DNA from: Thiothrix litoralis
GTDB taxonomy: Bacteria > Pseudomonadota > Gammaproteobacteria > Thiotrichales > Thiotrichaceae
Direction: 5' to 3'
Length of the DNA: 64,000 nt
Assembly (NCBI RefSeq): GCF_017901135.1
Contig: NZ_CP072801.1
Location: 62,001 to 126,000 of the forward strand
Position 1 is the stretch's first letter, and each line of letters starts with the position of its first letter. The notes beneath the pieces are model-generated. The model was not told where the DNA came from and searched no databases. It worked only from the letters and a program-made list of their open reading frames with translations. Positions 36,657 through 45,779 of this stretch are shown piece by piece. A program made the position numbers and the translations under genes.

Positions 36657-36880
36657 CCGCCAGCCAAGCATTCCAAAGCCTGAATGAACCGCTCGAAGGG
36701 TTATCCGCGCAAGTATCCGAACTCGAAGCCCTGCTGGAAACCATCCGTGATTCAGGTAGCCACGATGCACGCACCGGCGGGCTGGTAAGCATTGCCGAAC
36801 GTCTGGCACACCTGCTGCAAGCGGATGTTATCGCCCTGATCGTGTCTTGCAGCAAGCAAGCAAAGGAGGCGCAACCATGA
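36653..36880 (+). CDS. Small helical hypothetical protein
   Basis: 75 aa, mostly helical with a leucine-rich pattern (LEGLSAQVSELEALLETI) and a single cysteine near the end. No family recognised. ATGA overlaps on both sides. Confidence 0.62.
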   Translation: MTASQAFQSLNEPLEGLSAQVSELEALLETIRDSGSHDARTGGLVSIAERLAHLLQADVIALIVSCSKQAKEAQP

Positions 36881-37143
36881 GCGCAACCCGTCACGTCAAC
36901 ATCAAGTTCAGCGCATTAAGCCAGACTGTCGGTCTGGCGCATCCGGCGCTTGATACCGCAGGCATTCAGGGCGACGTATCCATTTACCGCGTAGAGAACG
37001 TGCCAGCCGATGTAAAGAACTGGCAGGTAATGGAGCTGTTCAGCCACACCGCCATACTCTTTCCTGACCAACTGCCAACCCCTTACACCGTGGACTTTAG
37101 CCAATTGGGTTACGGCAAAATCATCAAGGGGGCGAACTCATGA
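36877..37143 (+). CDS. Small hypothetical protein (paralogue 2)
   Basis: 88 aa, paralogue of the product at 36181. They share VSIYRVENVPADV-like, HTAILFPDQLPTPYTVDFSQ and LGYGKIIKG segments. N-termini differ. The start at 36877 follows AAAGGAGG. No known domain; coupled to neighbours. Confidence 0.7.
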   Translation: MSATRHVNIKFSALSQTVGLAHPALDTAGIQGDVSIYRVENVPADVKNWQVMELFSHTAILFPDQLPTPYTVDFSQLGYGKIIKGANS

Positions 37144-37334
37144 GTAAGCCAATCACCACCGGGGTGGAAATTTCCACCCTACCCTTTGAAAGCCGTCTAC
37201 AGCTTGTCACTGAAGCCGTAGAAGCCCGCATCAAGCAAACCCCTACCACTAACCCGTTTGAAATGCGGGCGCGTCTGTGGGTTCGCTGGATTAATGCCAA
37301 CATTCTCGACGTTCAAGCGGGGGTGTTGTCATGA
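37140..37334 (+). CDS. Small hypothetical protein
   Basis: 64 aa, no recognisable domain; helical with LQLVTEAVEARIKQ and a tryptophan-rich RARLWVRWINANIL. Supported mainly by its ATGA overlaps with both neighbours and normal codon use. Confidence 0.6.
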   Translation: MSKPITTGVEISTLPFESRLQLVTEAVEARIKQTPTTNPFEMRARLWVRWINANILDVQAGVLS

Positions 37335-37528
37335 GCAATGAAGTTGAAAACATCCTGAAGCAAATCAAGGGCAGCGCATCCAGCCTTGAAATCTTTGCGG
37401 ATATGGCAACCCGTGAAGACAACACCGCAGACCATAAGCGCGAAATGCTGGAAGGTGTGCTGATGATGTTGGGCGGGCTGGAAGAACTCCATACCGACCT
37501 GAAACAGGCAATGGAGGTGCAACCATGA
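37331..37528 (+). CDS. Small helical hypothetical protein
   Basis: 65 aa, a predicted helical hairpin (VENILKQIKGSASSLEIFAD and EMLEGVLMMLGGLEELHTDL). No family recognised. Directly precedes rep with an ATGA overlap; a role in replication control is only positional inference. Confidence 0.6.
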   Translation: MSNEVENILKQIKGSASSLEIFADMATREDNTADHKREMLEGVLMMLGGLEELHTDLKQAMEVQP

Positions 37529-39495
37529 TGCAAGCCACCCACAACCCGCTGGATGATTTTTGGATTTTCCAGCAACTCGCAGAAATCAACGAAGACTTTC
37601 ACGCAATGGCGCGGGCGGGCTATGCCAGCCGCTACCAGCAACCCGGTATCGAAAGCGAAAACCGCCGGACTGCCAATAACTGGTTACTGGATACCGTGGA
37701 AGAACTCAGGCTCGAATCAGGAAGTAAGCGTCTGGTATCCCATGAACGTCTGGCGCAACTGTCTGGGAAAATAATTCACCTTTTCGGGCTGGACGAAGCG
37801 GCTGAATGGGCGCGTGCAAAAGGTGTGCGTGTTCCACCCTGCCCCAAGGATGAAATTGACCCGCACCAGCCAAACAGCCGCGCGGCGCTAAAATCCCGCC
37901 TCTGTTCACCAGACTGGTGGGAAAAGCAACTGACCAAAAAACACCGCAAGGATGCAGAGGCCGCACAAATTCGCGCAGGCAATGTGTGTAAAGGTGAGTC
38001 GCCCTACGTGTCATCTGAGGCCGTGGCTAACTTCCAATGGCGTCAACAGCAATTAGAGGCATGGAAAAAGCAGGCCGTGCTGATTTCCAACGAAGGCGAC
38101 GAAGTGAGCCTAGACAGTGCCGACCATGAACACGCGGCGGCGTTTATCCGGTTCGCTGAATTCATGGTGCGGGTTAACGGTATGGCAGCCATCGCAGCCG
38201 AGAACTATGTCACTGATGACGTGCTCGCCACCCTGCCCGATACCCTCAAAATGGGCGACGGCGGCGCATTTGCCGACGTGCCACAACTCGCAGCACTGGA
38301 TGTAGCCGACCCAGAATCATGGGTGGGTATCGCCTTTACCCTCACCGTGCCATCGCGTTTCCATCGCTACACCACCCGTCAAGGTAAGTTACTGCTGAAC
38401 AAGCACTATGACGCCACCCAGACGCCAGCCGATGCGCGTGACTGGCTGCAAGAAACATGGAAGTTGACCCAAACGGGCTGGAAGCGCAAAACCAAGCACA
38501 TCCAGCCTATCAGTGGCTACGGTTTTCGCATGGATGAAGGTCATCACGACGGCGTGAGTCACTACCATTACGGGATATGGGTACAAGCCAAGGATGCGCA
38601 ACGCGCTACGCAAATGTTCTATGACAAAGCCCTGAGGGGCGAATTCACCGACCGGGTGAAGCAGCAAAGCACCTGCCAATTCGGCAAAGCGCGTGATGCA
38701 AAAGAAAACGGCGCGGCGGTTCGTCGCCTCAATTTCAAGGTCATGACCAGCGCGGCGGTCATGGTGAGCTACATGGTGAAATACATCACTAAAGGGCTGA
38801 CCGGGGCAGACTGGGAAGACCTCAAGGCAGGCGTGCCCGCCGATCAGACCATTCTCAACATCATGGCAAGGAAAAACGTATGGGGTTTGCGCCAGTATGC
38901 TTTTTGGAATGCCCCCTCAGTAATGGCATGGCGCGAACTACGCAGGCTCGACGATGAGCAGGCCAGCACCGTGCTAGAAGCCGCACGGCTCGCAGCCAAG
39001 GCGGGCGACTGGAAAGCCTACACCGAGGCCAACGGCGGCGCGGCCTGCCCTGCCCGTGCTCGACCCATCGGCATGATGCGCACCACCAAACAGGATGCAG
39101 AAACCGGGCAAGACGCGCTCAACCAGTACGGTGAAACCATCAACCAGATACGCGGATTGTTGGTGAATGGCGTAGAAATCCGCACCCGCCTAAAGGATTG
39201 GTATCTGCTGAACATCGGCTCGCTGGAAAAATTACTGGTAGAACAGTTTCTGCGTGAGTCCGACACCGCACGCAGCGACCTACAGCCAGCATTCAGCAGC
39301 GACCTGCAAGCCGTCATTGCGCAAGCCAAGGAACAAGGCAAGTTGCACCGACTGGCAGACCGGGCGGGCGTCGCCATGTTCCCCTCTTCCTCCTCCTCTT
39401 CGGGCGGTTCACCGCCCCTTGGACTTGTTGGATTAACTTCCCACGAAAAAAACCAACGGGCTTGGCAAGCCGACGAACGGGAGGTGAAGCTATGA
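37525..39495 (+). CDS. HUH-endonuclease replication initiator (phage gene A type)
   Basis: 656 aa. Resembles phage replication gene A proteins that nick DNA and start rolling-circle replication. The metal-binding HUH motif is HYH at 346-348 in DGVSHYHYGIWV. Two active-site tyrosines spaced YxxxY are at 416 and 420 (YMVKYITKG), as in gene A enzymes. The N-terminal 330 residues are a less conserved domain, and the end is Ser-rich. Linked by ATGA overlaps to small genes upstream and to the repeat-bearing gene downstream. Confidence 0.85.
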   Translation: MMQATHNPLDDFWIFQQLAEINEDFHAMARAGYASRYQQPGIESENRRTANNWLLDTVEELRLESGSKRLVSHERLAQLSGKIIHLFGLDEAAEWARAKGVRVPPCPKDEIDPHQPNSRAALKSRLCSPDWWEKQLTKKHRKDAEAAQIRAGNVCKGESPYVSSEAVANFQWRQQQLEAWKKQAVLISNEGDEVSLDSADHEHAAAFIRFAEFMVRVNGMAAIAAENYVTDDVLATLPDTLKMGDGGAFADVPQLAALDVADPESWVGIAFTLTVPSRFHRYTTRQGKLLLNKHYDATQTPADARDWLQETWKLTQTGWKRKTKHIQPISGYGFRMDEGHHDGVSHYHYGIWVQAKDAQRATQMFYDKALRGEFTDRVKQQSTCQFGKARDAKENGAAVRRLNFKVMTSAAVMVSYMVKYITKGLTGADWEDLKAGVPADQTILNIMARKNVWGLRQYAFWNAPSVMAWRELRRLDDEQASTVLEAARLAAKAGDWKAYTEANGGAACPARARPIGMMRTTKQDAETGQDALNQYGETINQIRGLLVNGVEIRTRLKDWYLLNIGSLEKLLVEQFLRESDTARSDLQPAFSSDLQAVIAQAKEQGKLHRLADRAGVAMFPSSSSSSGGSPPLGLVGLTSHEKNQRAWQADEREVKL

Positions 39496-40001
39496 GCAAT
39501 CTAAGCAAACCTTTCTCCCTGTCCGATCTTGTCGCCCTGCAAGCTGAAAACCAGACCGCGCAAGCCAACTTGAAAACTGTTACAGAAATCAAGTTAGACC
39601 AAATCCAGATGTTTGACCTACCCGCCCCACACGGCGGAAATCGTCAAGGCAGTGGGCGCAAATCCGCAGCGGAAAAAACGGCAGTTGTTCGCGTACCGGT
39701 GGGGTGTTTGGCAGCGGTTCAACAGTTGATTGCTGATTACCGTCATCCAGACTTGAAAACTGTTACAGAAATCAAGTTGCCCGATGATGACTTGAAAACT
39801 GTTACAGAAATCAAGTTGCCCGAAGGCTTGCCACACGCCAGAAGAGCACAGCCACGTTATCGCCTGATCGTGGGTGGCGTGGAATGCTTGTGGTCTGGTC
39901 GTGGGCGCTTGCCGATGGAATACCAGCAATATGCAGCAAAGCACGGCTATCAAGGTCGTGAGTATCTGGAAGCCCTGCTAATCGAAGGAGGCAAGTCATG
40001 A
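39492..40001 (+). CDS. Hypothetical protein with three copies of a DLKTVTEIKL repeat
   Basis: 169 aa, no family recognised. The decapeptide (N/D)LKTVTEIKL occurs three times: near residue 26, then twice in tandem near 87 and 100. It is encoded each time by the same 27 bases (39569-39595, 39752-39778, 39791-39817). Between them is a GGNRQGSGRKSAAEK segment like those of small DNA-binding proteins, and the C-terminus is a compact basic domain. Overlaps rep and the next membrane gene by ATGA. Confidence 0.72.
   Translation: MSNLSKPFSLSDLVALQAENQTAQANLKTVTEIKLDQIQMFDLPAPHGGNRQGSGRKSAAEKTAVVRVPVGCLAAVQQLIADYRHPDLKTVTEIKLPDDDLKTVTEIKLPEGLPHARRAQPRYRLIVGGVECLWSGRGRLPMEYQQYAAKHGYQGREYLEALLIEGGKS
39569..39817. 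repeat. Three 27-base near-palindromes within a coding sequence
   Basis: Identical CTTGAAAACTGTTACAGAAATCAAGTT units at 39569, 39752 and 39791. Each is a near-palindrome: CTTGA/TCAAG outer arms and CTG-TTA-CAG centre. Copies 2 and 3 are a 39-base tandem sharing ~35 bases. Nucleotide identity beyond what the peptide requires suggests a DNA- or RNA-level role, such as Rep or regulator binding. Confidence 0.8.
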
Positions 40002-40345
40002 GCAATCCACTCTTGAGCGCATCAGAACAGGCACACATCAACGCGGTACGCAGCTACCACCACCCCAGTTTGGATAGCACTGTATCCACCCTATCGGCGC
40101 TGGTCGATCGGGTTGACTGGAACAAGCTGTTCATCCGTGCGGCTATCGCCCTGAATGCGGCGGGCTTCCTGTACGTGTTGAGCACGTTTCTGTTCTATGC
40201 CCACTACTTCGGGGTTTCAGCGTTGGCATTCTTGGGGCAACTCATGATCGGGTTGTTCTTCCTAATGACCGTGTGGAGCACTACAGACGGCCTGAGGGTC
40301 ATGATTGCATCCATCGGCATGTACATTTTAGCGAATAGTTTCTAA
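39998..40345 (+). CDS. Small membrane protein
   Basis: 115 aa with two to three hydrophobic helices (about 48-70, 72-93 and 97-113) after a 45-residue soluble start. No family recognised. In phage-like elements a membrane protein after Rep can take part in assembly or exclusion; nothing here decides that. ATGA overlap with the repeat gene. Confidence 0.68.
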   Translation: MSNPLLSASEQAHINAVRSYHHPSLDSTVSTLSALVDRVDWNKLFIRAAIALNAAGFLYVLSTFLFYAHYFGVSALAFLGQLMIGLFFLMTVWSTTDGLRVMIASIGMYILANSF

Positions 40346-40355
40346 GGGGTAATTT

Positions 40356-40856
40356 ATGAAAATCCAACTTCCAAAATCCAGCGGCATGTTGCCAACCGAC
40401 CATCACCGCGCCATTAAAAACCATCGTCTGATGCAGTGGGCGAAAGTCGCCACCTTCGGGCTGTATATCGTCGCAGTGTTCATGCTGTACGTCTCTGACG
40501 TGTGGGGTATCGCCTCCTTCGTGGAGAAAAACAGCAATGAGTACATAGCCTTGGCTATCTTCTCCTTCATCAGCTTTGTGCTGGCATTCTTCCTCGCATC
40601 CAGCAAGGAGGCGGTATATGAAGACATTGCTATTCACCGATCAGAGGGCTGGAAGCTAAAGCCAAGCCAATACGCGGCTATGGGCTTGTTTCTGTCCAGC
40701 GGCATCCTGTTTGAAATGTTCAGCACTACCAACAATCAGCAGCACATTGCCAACACGGCGGCGGAACAATCCAGCATGATGCAATCCATCCAAGGTACGA
40801 ATGTATCCTTGATCGGTGGTAACTGTTCACGGAGCAGCCCCCTTAAGCGGCAATAA
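40356..40856 (+). pseudogene. Membrane protein gene truncated by IS66 copy 2
   Basis: Native sequence runs from 40356 to 40818 (154 codons), then the frame reads GNCSRSSPLKRQ from the IS end and stops. Three hydrophobic segments are visible (near 30-50, 64-86 and 108-126), then a polar Gln/Ser-rich stretch. The missing end lies beyond the IS junction and is not found elsewhere in the window. Confidence 0.8.
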
Positions 40857-42404
40857 GTCCAGTCACCGGATTCAATACTCGCGGAGGGGGAATAGGCAAA
40901 CGCACCGTCACCGGCTTTTTAGCCAATGCCTGCTGACACGCTTGGCGGATAATTCGGTAAGCGCTGATACCTAGGCGTTTGCAGGTTTCCACGATAGTCA
41001 GTATTAACGGGCGGAATTGATCACCTCGGAAAGATTGGCTAAAAAAGCTGGTCTTACGCCAGATGACATAGGGGCGGATAGCCCGTTCGGCAGCATTGTT
41101 GGTCAGAGGAACACCGGAATGACGCAAAAATGTCCATAACATCAGGTCATCATCCCGTAAGCGTTGGCACTGGTTGGCGGTTTTAGTCGGCTTATCAGGA
41201 TGTTGTGCTTGACGTAAGCCGCTACCTGCTACCAATGTCTGGCGGAAGGCTTCGCGGAGTTTATCCATGCGTTGCCGGTACAACCTGTCCGAGTAAGCAC
41301 CTGCGAGCTTGCGGTTATGCAAGTGGACAATCAGGCGTGCCAGACGCAGCAAACGCTTCCCTAAGATGCCTGCACGCCCGTAACGTTGTGCTATTTTTTT
41401 GAACTTACGGATAATGTGCGCCCAGCACAGTTGCCGTCGTTCATTGGGGTGGTGATTATAGCCGCCGTGCTGGTCGGTCACGAGTACGCCATTGAATTTT
41501 CCCAGCAATTCGTCCGCTGCACCTTTGCCGCGTGAGTAATGCGTCATGAAGTACACCACCTGTGGCGAACACATCACCCATAACCATTCACGTTCGCGCC
41601 CACGGTAGTGACTGGTTTCATCCGCGTTTACCACCGGGCTGCTACGCACCGCATCACCCGCCTGAGCATATAAGGGTGCTAACCAACGGCTGACGGGGGC
41701 AGTAGCCTCACTGATCGCACCGCTACTGAAGGATAACTGCCATTGTTCTTCCAGCAGTAACTGGATTTGCCGCGTGGACAGGCGGCACGCCCCGTTCATC
41801 AGGGTGATCCAACTGATCAAGCCAGCACCCATCTGCCCGCTGGGGATGTCTTCGGGTAACTCGGCTACCTGACGTTTCCCGCAGCAACTACACGTACCCG
41901 CATACAGGCGGTGTTCCGTTACTTGATAAGCAACTTCCGGTAGGTCAAATACCTGATGACGCTGGCTCGGCGTGGTTTCCAGCACCAGATGACCACCACA
42001 ACGGCAACAGCCTTCGGGATAGTAATGCTGGATAGCATCCAGGCGTGATTCCTCCACCAAGGCGCGTTCATGTTTGCTGTGTCCTGGCTGACCGCCGCGT
42101 TTTAACGGGCTTTTCGGTTTGCGCTCGCGTTGGGCGCGTTGTTCGGGCGTGTCACGTGACGGTGGGTTAGAGGAGTTCGCGGAGGAGTCATTCAGGCGTT
42201 CTTTCAGTTCTGTCAGTTCCGCTTCCAGTTGTTTTACCCGTGCCTGCAACGCAACCACCAACGTCAGCAGATCACGGTTAAGCTGCTGAGAAGCTGCCAA
42301 ATCGGTTGGCAACGCAATATCAGTAAAATCGGTGGTGATCGTTAGCTCGTTCATCTTTCAAGCATAGCTCAGACTCTGGCAGTTGCAAGCCCGTGAACAG
42401 TTAC
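40819..42404 (-). mobile_element. IS66-family insertion sequence, copy 2
   Basis: Same 1586 bases and ends (GTAACTGTTCACGG/CCGTGAACAGTTAC) as copy 1, opposite orientation. Flanks differ (GATCGGTG before, AATGCCGA after), so no target duplication remains. A truncated gene sits on each side, which points to an adjacent deletion or recombination after insertion. Confidence 0.93.
40843..42354 (-). CDS. tnpC: IS66 family transposase (TnpC type), copy 2
   Basis: 503 aa, intact, near-identical to the product at 21892-23403. Differences seen: SANSS for SATSS, ERA for ERT, VAGSG for VVGSG and PPPRVL for PPPQVL. DDE core and coiled coil as in copy 1. The high identity means recent transposition. Confidence 0.95.
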   Translation of the reverse strand: MNELTITTDFTDIALPTDLAASQQLNRDLLTLVVALQARVKQLEAELTELKERLNDSSANSSNPPSRDTPEQRAQRERKPKSPLKRGGQPGHSKHERALVEESRLDAIQHYYPEGCCRCGGHLVLETTPSQRHQVFDLPEVAYQVTEHRLYAGTCSCCGKRQVAELPEDIPSGQMGAGLISWITLMNGACRLSTRQIQLLLEEQWQLSFSSGAISEATAPVSRWLAPLYAQAGDAVRSSPVVNADETSHYRGREREWLWVMCSPQVVYFMTHYSRGKGAADELLGKFNGVLVTDQHGGYNHHPNERRQLCWAHIIRKFKKIAQRYGRAGILGKRLLRLARLIVHLHNRKLAGAYSDRLYRQRMDKLREAFRQTLVAGSGLRQAQHPDKPTKTANQCQRLRDDDLMLWTFLRHSGVPLTNNAAERAIRPYVIWRKTSFFSQSFRGDQFRPLILTIVETCKRLGISAYRIIRQACQQALAKKPVTVRLPIPPPRVLNPVTGLIAA

Positions 42405-44960
42405 AATGCCGAGAATGTGGCGGATGAACTGGATGAAACGCGCCTTGCGGTTCTTGTAGGCTTGACGTAGCAAGTCTTCAGTAATGTGTGGGTGTTCGGC
42501 GTGTAACAATTCCGCCAGTTCACTGGCTTCCTGCGGGCTGATGTCTGCACCGTTGCGGATTTTCAGCAGGATGGGGTTGTGTCCGGTCAGTTCGGCAATC
42601 AGCGTTTCGACCATTTCGCGGTAACGGCTGATGCTGACGGCTTCGTTCTGTGGGCCAAATTCTACCCATTCCTTGTGTACGACCTCATCCCTGAAATCCA
42701 GTTGCACCGGCGGCAGGGTGGTGTCCCCTTCGCGGTGGCGCATCAGGGGCGCAAGCCGGGCAACCAGATTGTCAAGCGTGTCTTCGCGAGTGCGGGCATC
42801 GTCCAGATTCCAGTAATGGCTGGTTTGCGTCGCGCGGATCAGGAGTTCCTCCTGTTGCACAAAGCTGATGCTCAAGGGCAGTTCGCTTATTTGTTCAACG
42901 ATACCAGTCTGAAGGGTTTCGGCCTGTGCTTTCTCGTTACTCAATACCGCCAGTGAATATTCCAGCACGTCACGCTCAAACCGCATGGCTTTAAAGTCGG
43001 CATCTGACACAGTGCGGAACAGTGGCTTGATTTCATTGCGCAGGAATTCCAGTTTCTGGTGATTGAGCGCTACCCAGAAGTTTTCTTCCACTACCCGCTG
43101 CAAGGCCGATGCTGCTTCGATGATGACGACGGAATTCTGTGGCAACCCGGTAATTTGCTGGCGCAGCTTGCGGCTTTCACGCTCGGCAATCTCAGGCTCG
43201 CCACTATCAATGGCCTTTTCGATCTTGTCCAGCCGCAACCCGGCCAGTTTGACCGGCAACGGTATCTGGCTTTTCAATTCCTTGCCTTTGGGGTTGAGTT
43301 TGAAATACTCAAAGTTGTCCCAGCAGTCCAGCACCAGAAACACGTCTTTCTCGGTACACCACGGTTTGATTTTCTTCGGCTCCAACAGGCGAGTGCCACG
43401 CCCGATCATCTGCCAGAATTTGGTGTAAGAATACACTGGCTTGGCAAATACCAGATTGACCAGTTCACGCACGTCGATGCCGGTGTCGAGCATGTCCACG
43501 CTGATGGCGATGCGCGGCATGTCGTTATTGGTGAACTGGTCGAGCAAGCCGCCTTTGCCGTACACACGCGGATCATCCGACACCAGCACCTTGGCCAGTT
43601 CGCCATGGTATTCGGGATAGAGCTTGTCGAACACTTCCTCCACCCGCCGTGCATGGGCTTTGGATACGCAGAAGAAAATAGTCTTGCCGGGCAGCACACC
43701 ATTGGCGTCCTTGATACACTCCTCCATGAATTCGCGCACGATCAGGGTGTTGGTTCCCTTGTTGATGACCTGCTTTTCCAGTTGCGAGCCTTCAAAGTTG
43801 ATTTCCTCGACTTCCTTGCCTTCCAGCATCAGGCGTTTCTGGTCTTCCAGCGAAATGGTGCGCTTACTGATACCTTCCTTCTGGAATTTGCTCTGGATTT
43901 TCATCACCTGAAAGTTGCTCAAGTACGGTGGTGTATTGTTTACCGCCTCCTCGAAGGTATAGGCAAAGGTTGGCAGGCCATCTTCACAATGGAATAGCCT
44001 GAAGGTGTTGTGGTCGATGATGTCGGTCGGTGTCGCTGTCAAACCTAGGGTAATGGCTTTGAAGTAGTCGAGAATCTCGCCGTAAGTGTTGTAAATCGAG
44101 CGGTGACTTTCGTCGATGACCACGAAATCAAAGAAATGCGGCGACAGAAACTGCGACTCATCACGGATGATGTTGAGCATGGTGGGGTAAGTGGCGATGT
44201 AGATGCGGCGGTCTTTGGCTAGCAGCTTTTCGCCCCGGTTTGGCCAGCGCGGTTCATTCGGCAGGTGTTCCTTGAAAGCATCCAGTGCCTGTTCGCGCAA
44301 AGCAATCCGATCCACCAGAAATAGCACCTTTTCGGTATGGCTGGAACGTATCAGAGCATCAACCATCGCAATGCAGGTGCGGGTTTTGCCCGTGCCGGTC
44401 GCCATCACCAGCAGGAAATCGCGTTTCTTCTGTTCAATTCCTTCCAGTACGGCGCGGATAGCGCGAATCTGGTAATCTCGCCCGGCAATGTGGGTGTTGA
44501 TCAGTTCCTGAGTCAGCCGCTTGCGGTTGCGGCGGATGTATTGAAAACGTTCTAGATCGTCGCGGGTCGGGAAGCCAACGACTTTACGCGGTGGGTAGTT
44601 TTCCAAATCCCAATAGTAGGTTTCATGCCCATTGGTGTAGAAACAGAAAGGCAGTTCACCGCCTGCCTGTTTCTGGATGTTGTAGCAGTATTGTTTGGCC
44701 TGTTCGCGCCCGAGTGCGGCATCTTTACTGGTTTTCTTGGCTTCGATAACGGCCAGTGGTTTGCCATCCTTGCCCAGCAATACATAGTCACTGAACTGGT
44801 GGCCTTCGTAAGGGGTGCGGGGTTCGTTAATGCCTTCAGGAAGATCAGTCAGGATGTCATATTCTGCAACGACCTGTGTGGGGTCTTTGGTATTCCAGCC
44901 TGATTGAGCGAGTTGTTTGTCGATGATTTCTGAACGGATTTGAGCCTCAGATTTCGACAT
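42369..44960 (-). pseudogene. hsdR: Type I restriction endonuclease subunit R, 3' end cut by IS66
   Basis: Native codons run from 44960 to 42405 (852 aa); the frame then reads 11 residues of IS66 end and stops. A PD-ExK nuclease core is at the N-terminus (Asp58 and EAK at 73-75). Helicase motifs follow: MATGTGKT about 187-193, IDESHRS, GLTATP and QMIGRGTRL. The C-terminal region normally contacting the methylase/specificity subunits is shortened. No hsdM or hsdS is in the window, so it is orphaned and probably inactive as a restriction enzyme. Confidence 0.88.
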
Positions 44961-45089
44961 TTCAATGCTTCCCCATTTTTTGACATGAATAGGGGAAAAT
45001 ATAACATCTGGTTAGCCGCAGAGCCATGTTGTCGAGAAATAGGAGAGCCGGACACAGCAATATGCTGTAAATATGTCTACGGCTCACCC

Positions 45090-45776
45090 TCACTCTTCCA
45101 TGTAATCGCCCATCTTCGGCGCAAACGGATCCATTACCACAATCGTGCCGTCTTTGACGCGTTTCATCAGGTTGTCGCCGTGCAAATCCCAACTGAGGTA
45201 TTTTTCATGTTCACGGTAATACTGGCAGAGTTTGCGGATGTCTTCGGCGAGTGCTTCGTTATAGCGCTCTGCGATGTAATTCCACACTTTGGCTCGATCT
45301 ACCTGTTCCATCCAGTCGATTTCATGGACGTGTTCAGTGAAAAATTCCGCATCGGCTTCATCCAAGTGTTCCAGCCGTTCCATGACGTAGATGATGCGGT
45401 AATCGGGTTCTTCAAAGCTGAACATGTGAATGCAGGAGGGATCCAGTGACTGTCCCTCTTCGTCTAGAACGCCGACTCGGCGGGCAAAGGGTACATTTTT
45501 CAGGTCATGGTGCTGAATGGCATCCAGAAAATACTCCAACCCCAGCGACTGCTTTTCGAGTAAAACGTAGTTTTTCCAAGCATTATCGGCGGTATCGGCG
45601 GTGAAAATGCGTTTGCATTCGGCGCATTTCAGGTTGAGTTTCTTGCCGCTGTCGAAGCATTTCATCTCGTAGACTTTGGTGAGGAAGGTATTCTCACATT
45701 GCGGGCAATCCATACGTTTGAATTTCCCGCTGAGAAAGCATTCGAGGATTTCTTTGCTGGCGTCCAGTTGTTCCAT
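45090..45776 (-). CDS. Kinase-like protein with N-terminal zinc ribbon
   Basis: 228 aa. Cysteine pairs CPQC (24-27) and CAEC (51-54) form a probable zinc ribbon. The C-terminus carries WDLHGDNLM (196-204) and VVMDPF (214-218), the catalytic-loop and metal-binding motifs of the protein kinase/aminoglycoside phosphotransferase fold. The glycine-rich loop of a normal N-lobe is not obvious, so the kinase domain is small or atypical. Three bases downstream of a HAD phosphatase-like gene on the same strand, so the two are probably one operon. Substrate unknown. Confidence 0.7.
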   Translation of the reverse strand: MEQLDASKEILECFLSGKFKRMDCPQCENTFLTKVYEMKCFDSGKKLNLKCAECKRIFTADTADNAWKNYVLLEKQSLGLEYFLDAIQHHDLKNVPFARRVGVLDEEGQSLDPSCIHMFSFEEPDYRIIYVMERLEHLDEADAEFFTEHVHEIDWMEQVDRAKVWNYIAERYNEALAEDIRKLCQYYREHEKYLSWDLHGDNLMKRVKDGTIVVMDPFAPKMGDYMEE

Positions 45777-45779
45777 AAT

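Larger units (their letters stand above)
25741..44960. mobile_element. tRNA-Gly-linked integrative/accessory region
   Basis: Starts at the 3' end of tRNA-Gly with a P4-type integrase and continues through two AlpA-type regulators, primase and ATPase, iterons, ProQ-like and DUF29 genes, an HUH Rep, two insertion sequences and a truncated hsdR. The left edge is well supported. The right edge is not: I found no repeat of the tRNA 3' end by eye, and IS66 copy 2 sits at a junction lacking a target duplication, so part of the element may be deleted. It may be two elements joined. Confidence 0.65.

Noticed and set aside
39569-39817. Repeats as a degenerate CRISPR
   Set aside because: Only three copies, uneven spacing (183 and 39 bases), inside an open coding frame, and no cas genes in the window.
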